DNA of 64,000 bases. It comes from an uncultured bacterium (GTDB taxonomy: Bacteria; Verrucomicrobiota; Kiritimatiellia; RFP12; UBA1067). Made by a program: the position numbers and the translations under genes. This document shows positions 62,700-64,000 of this stretch, in pieces. The first letter of the stretch is position 1; each line of letters starts with the position of its first letter. A model generated the notes under the pieces. That model made no database searches. It was given only the letters and a program-made list of their open reading frames with translations, and was not told the DNA's origin. The stretch covers positions 1 to 64,000 of the forward strand of contig CACWVU010000005.1 of NCBI GenBank assembly GCA_902764415.1, written 5' to 3'.

Positions 62700-64000
62700 T
62701 CAGTCGTCCCCCATCACACGGTCGATGACGCTGATGTACTCCCACTTCGGATCGTCGCTGGTGCCGCGGAGGCGGAACTCCAGGAGCAACTTGGTGAACG
62801 GCCAGGTGAGCGGGTGGAGGATCTTGCCCATCACCGAGTCCTTCTTGGAGAACTGCACCCGGGCGGTGTAGTCGAGCCGCTCGTTGACGGAGTCGAAGTA
62901 GCCGTACATCTTGATCGAGAAGACGGAGCCCTCGATGTAGACGTTGTCGCTCTTGACGATGCCGTTCTCGATGCGGTAGTCGCAGGAGGCCTGGGTAGAG
63001 TCGGTGATGAGCGAGAAGCCCGGCACCTTCTCCGCCAGCAGCTCGAGGAGTCCGGCGAAGCCCTTGAGGCGCATGAGCTGGCCGTTGCGGATGGAGAGGT
63101 GTCCCTCGCCGTTGAGCTTCGACTTGTCGTCGCCCATGTCGCGGGGGAAGCGGAAGACGAGGCTGCACTCGGAGTCGCCGTAGACGTCGCGGTCGAGGTA
63201 GTCGCCCTCGAAGCCGCCGATGCGGAGGAGGTCGGCGACGGGGAGCGCGCTCTTGGCGGTGACGCGCACGGTGTTGAAGCCGTTGGTGCCCTCGACCTCG
63301 ACGGTGCCGCCGAGGGTGCGGTCGGCGATGCCGAGGGCGGTGATGGGGCCGAAGGTGTGGGAGTAGTTGAGGCAGTCGCCGCGGGTGTAGACGTGGAGGC
63401 GGAGCTTGCCGTCGGCGCGCTGGAGGGGGACGCCGTTGTACTCGCCGAGCTTCGGGTGGAGGTCGAGCTCCAGGTCGAGGTCGTTGTTGACGAGATTGAC
63501 CTTCCAGGAGCACGACGACGGCACCGCGCCCTGGACGTCGGTGAAGGCGTCGATGTATGGCAGGGCGGAGGGTATGTCTATCGTGACGAGGAGCGGGCGG
63601 ATGTGCCGCTGGCGCGCGGTGCCGTGGACTTCGCCGGAGATCTCCTGCACGGCGAGGTCCACCACCAGCCGGCCGTCGAGCGCGGCGGTTTCGCCGGCTC
63701 CCAGCCAGTCGATGCGGGCGTTGTCCACGCAGAGCCGGTTGCCGACGGCGTAGACATCGGCGGTGACGCGCGAGGGAGCGACGGAGAGGATGTCGGGCCG
63801 GTCCAGCAGGAGCGCGAAGTGGGGGATGTCGGGGATGGAGAAGGCGACCGGCTCGTCGCGCTCCTGGTTGCCCGGCTCGTAGTAGCCGTCGTGCAGGTGC
63901 TTGATGACGAACCGCTTCGCCACGATGCGGCGCTGGACGGGCATGACCGCGATTTCGTCGGCGGAAACGAGCGGCTCGACGCTGTTCGCGCGCGTGCGGT
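62700..64000 (-). CDS. AsmA/TamB-like large envelope protein, C-terminal part
   Basis: 433 residues to the window edge; the N-terminus lies outside. The long, repetitive beta-strand sequence (GGTVEVEGTNGFNTVRVTAK; GEGHLSIRNGQLMRLKGFAG; CDYRIENGIVKSDNVYIEGS) and the ending VQFSKKDSVMGKILHPLTWP then LEFRLRGTSDDPKWEYI are the AsmA_2/DUF3971-like C-terminal signature of AsmA-family proteins. These are thought to bridge inner and outer membranes for phospholipid transport. The frame is open through position 64000 without a stop. Confidence 0.8.
   Translation of the reverse strand, partial: RTRANSVEPLVSADEIAVMPVQRRIVAKRFVIKHLHDGYYEPGNQERDEPVAFSIPDIPHFALLLDRPDILSVAPSRVTADVYAVGNRLCVDNARIDWLGAGETAALDGRLVVDLAVQEISGEVHGTARQRHIRPLLVTIDIPSALPYIDAFTDVQGAVPSSCSWKVNLVNNDLDLELDLHPKLGEYNGVPLQRADGKLRLHVYTRGDCLNYSHTFGPITALGIADRTLGGTVEVEGTNGFNTVRVTAKSALPVADLLRIGGFEGDYLDRDVYGDSECSLVFRFPRDMGDDKSKLNGEGHLSIRNGQLMRLKGFAGLLELLAEKVPGFSLITDSTQASCDYRIENGIVKSDNVYIEGSVFSIKMYGYFDSVNERLDYTARVQFSKKDSVMGKILHPLTWPFTKLLLEFRLRGTSDDPKWEYISVIDRVMGDD

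Overview
The window is about 64 kb of bacterial chromosome. Its central and right parts are very GC-rich; roughly 0.4-14 kb is clearly more AT-rich. No rRNA, tRNA or CRISPR array was recognised. Taken together, an ECF sigma factor translationally coupled to a Ser/Thr kinase, a secreted SUMF1-domain protein, a DUF3034-like barrel protein, a Wzx/Wzy-type exopolysaccharide locus with a GH9 enzyme, and protein-thiocarboxylate sulfur transfer suggest the PVC superphylum, perhaps a gut or rumen Kiritimatiellota relative. This placement is inference; no marker gene was compared. Recurrent extended -10 boxes reading TGGTATAAT (seen as ATTATACCA when the gene is on the minus strand) mark many starts, and several lie only 6-9 nt from the ATG, which implies leaderless mRNAs.

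Layout. 0-1.3 kb: the 5' end of a REP-associated tyrosine transposase (RAYT), palindromic repeats, and a Phd/ParE-type toxin-antitoxin pair. 1.3-13.9 kb: one minus-strand module made of a membrane Ser/Thr kinase, an ECF sigma factor, three paralogous FlgT/LPP20-like exported proteins, a secreted SH3-M48 protease, a membrane TPR protein, a voltage-gated K+ channel, another exported protein, a lipoprotein and a small secreted Cys/His-repeat protein. 14-16.5 kb: rpmB and rpsA, with a repeat-rich non-coding gap before them. 16.5-22.5 kb: a glycan operon (phosphodiesterase, two glycosyltransferases, pyruvyl transferase, nitroreductase-like protein) and a SUMF1 protein. 22.6-24.6 kb: a divergent UDP-sugar epimerase and GT2 pair.

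24.7-49.1 kb is a very long, tightly overlapping minus-strand exopolysaccharide locus. It begins with REC-SpoIIE-HATPase and HPt proteins, then has the initiating sugar transferase, nucleotidyltransferases, a STAS protein, a hybrid histidine kinase with substrate-binding domains, a fused GT4-GT26 protein, an amino-acid-permease/histidine-kinase/receiver fusion, another GT4, Wzz-, Wza- and Wzy-like proteins, a GH9 hydrolase, a glycosyltransferase, a Wzx flippase and a Stealth phosphotransferase. The pieces of a phosphorelay feeding a SpoIIE/STAS partner switch are thus encoded inside the polysaccharide locus itself.

49.2-64 kb: a LysR regulator, PLP synthase (pdxS, pdxT), a HipBA pair, a cysK-thiS-thiF sulfur-carrier operon, a DUF3034-like protein, metY, a U32 (TrhP/YegQ-like) protein, an orphan tyrosine recombinase, an ABC-F ATPase, rsmA and the C-terminal part of an AsmA/TamB-like protein.

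The most unusual feature is a set of short-period (about 7-10 bp) imperfect repeats, often with inverted arms. They occur between genes and also inside glycosyltransferase genes, where they are translated in frame as low-complexity loops. One lies exactly at the junction of the GT4-GT26 fusion.
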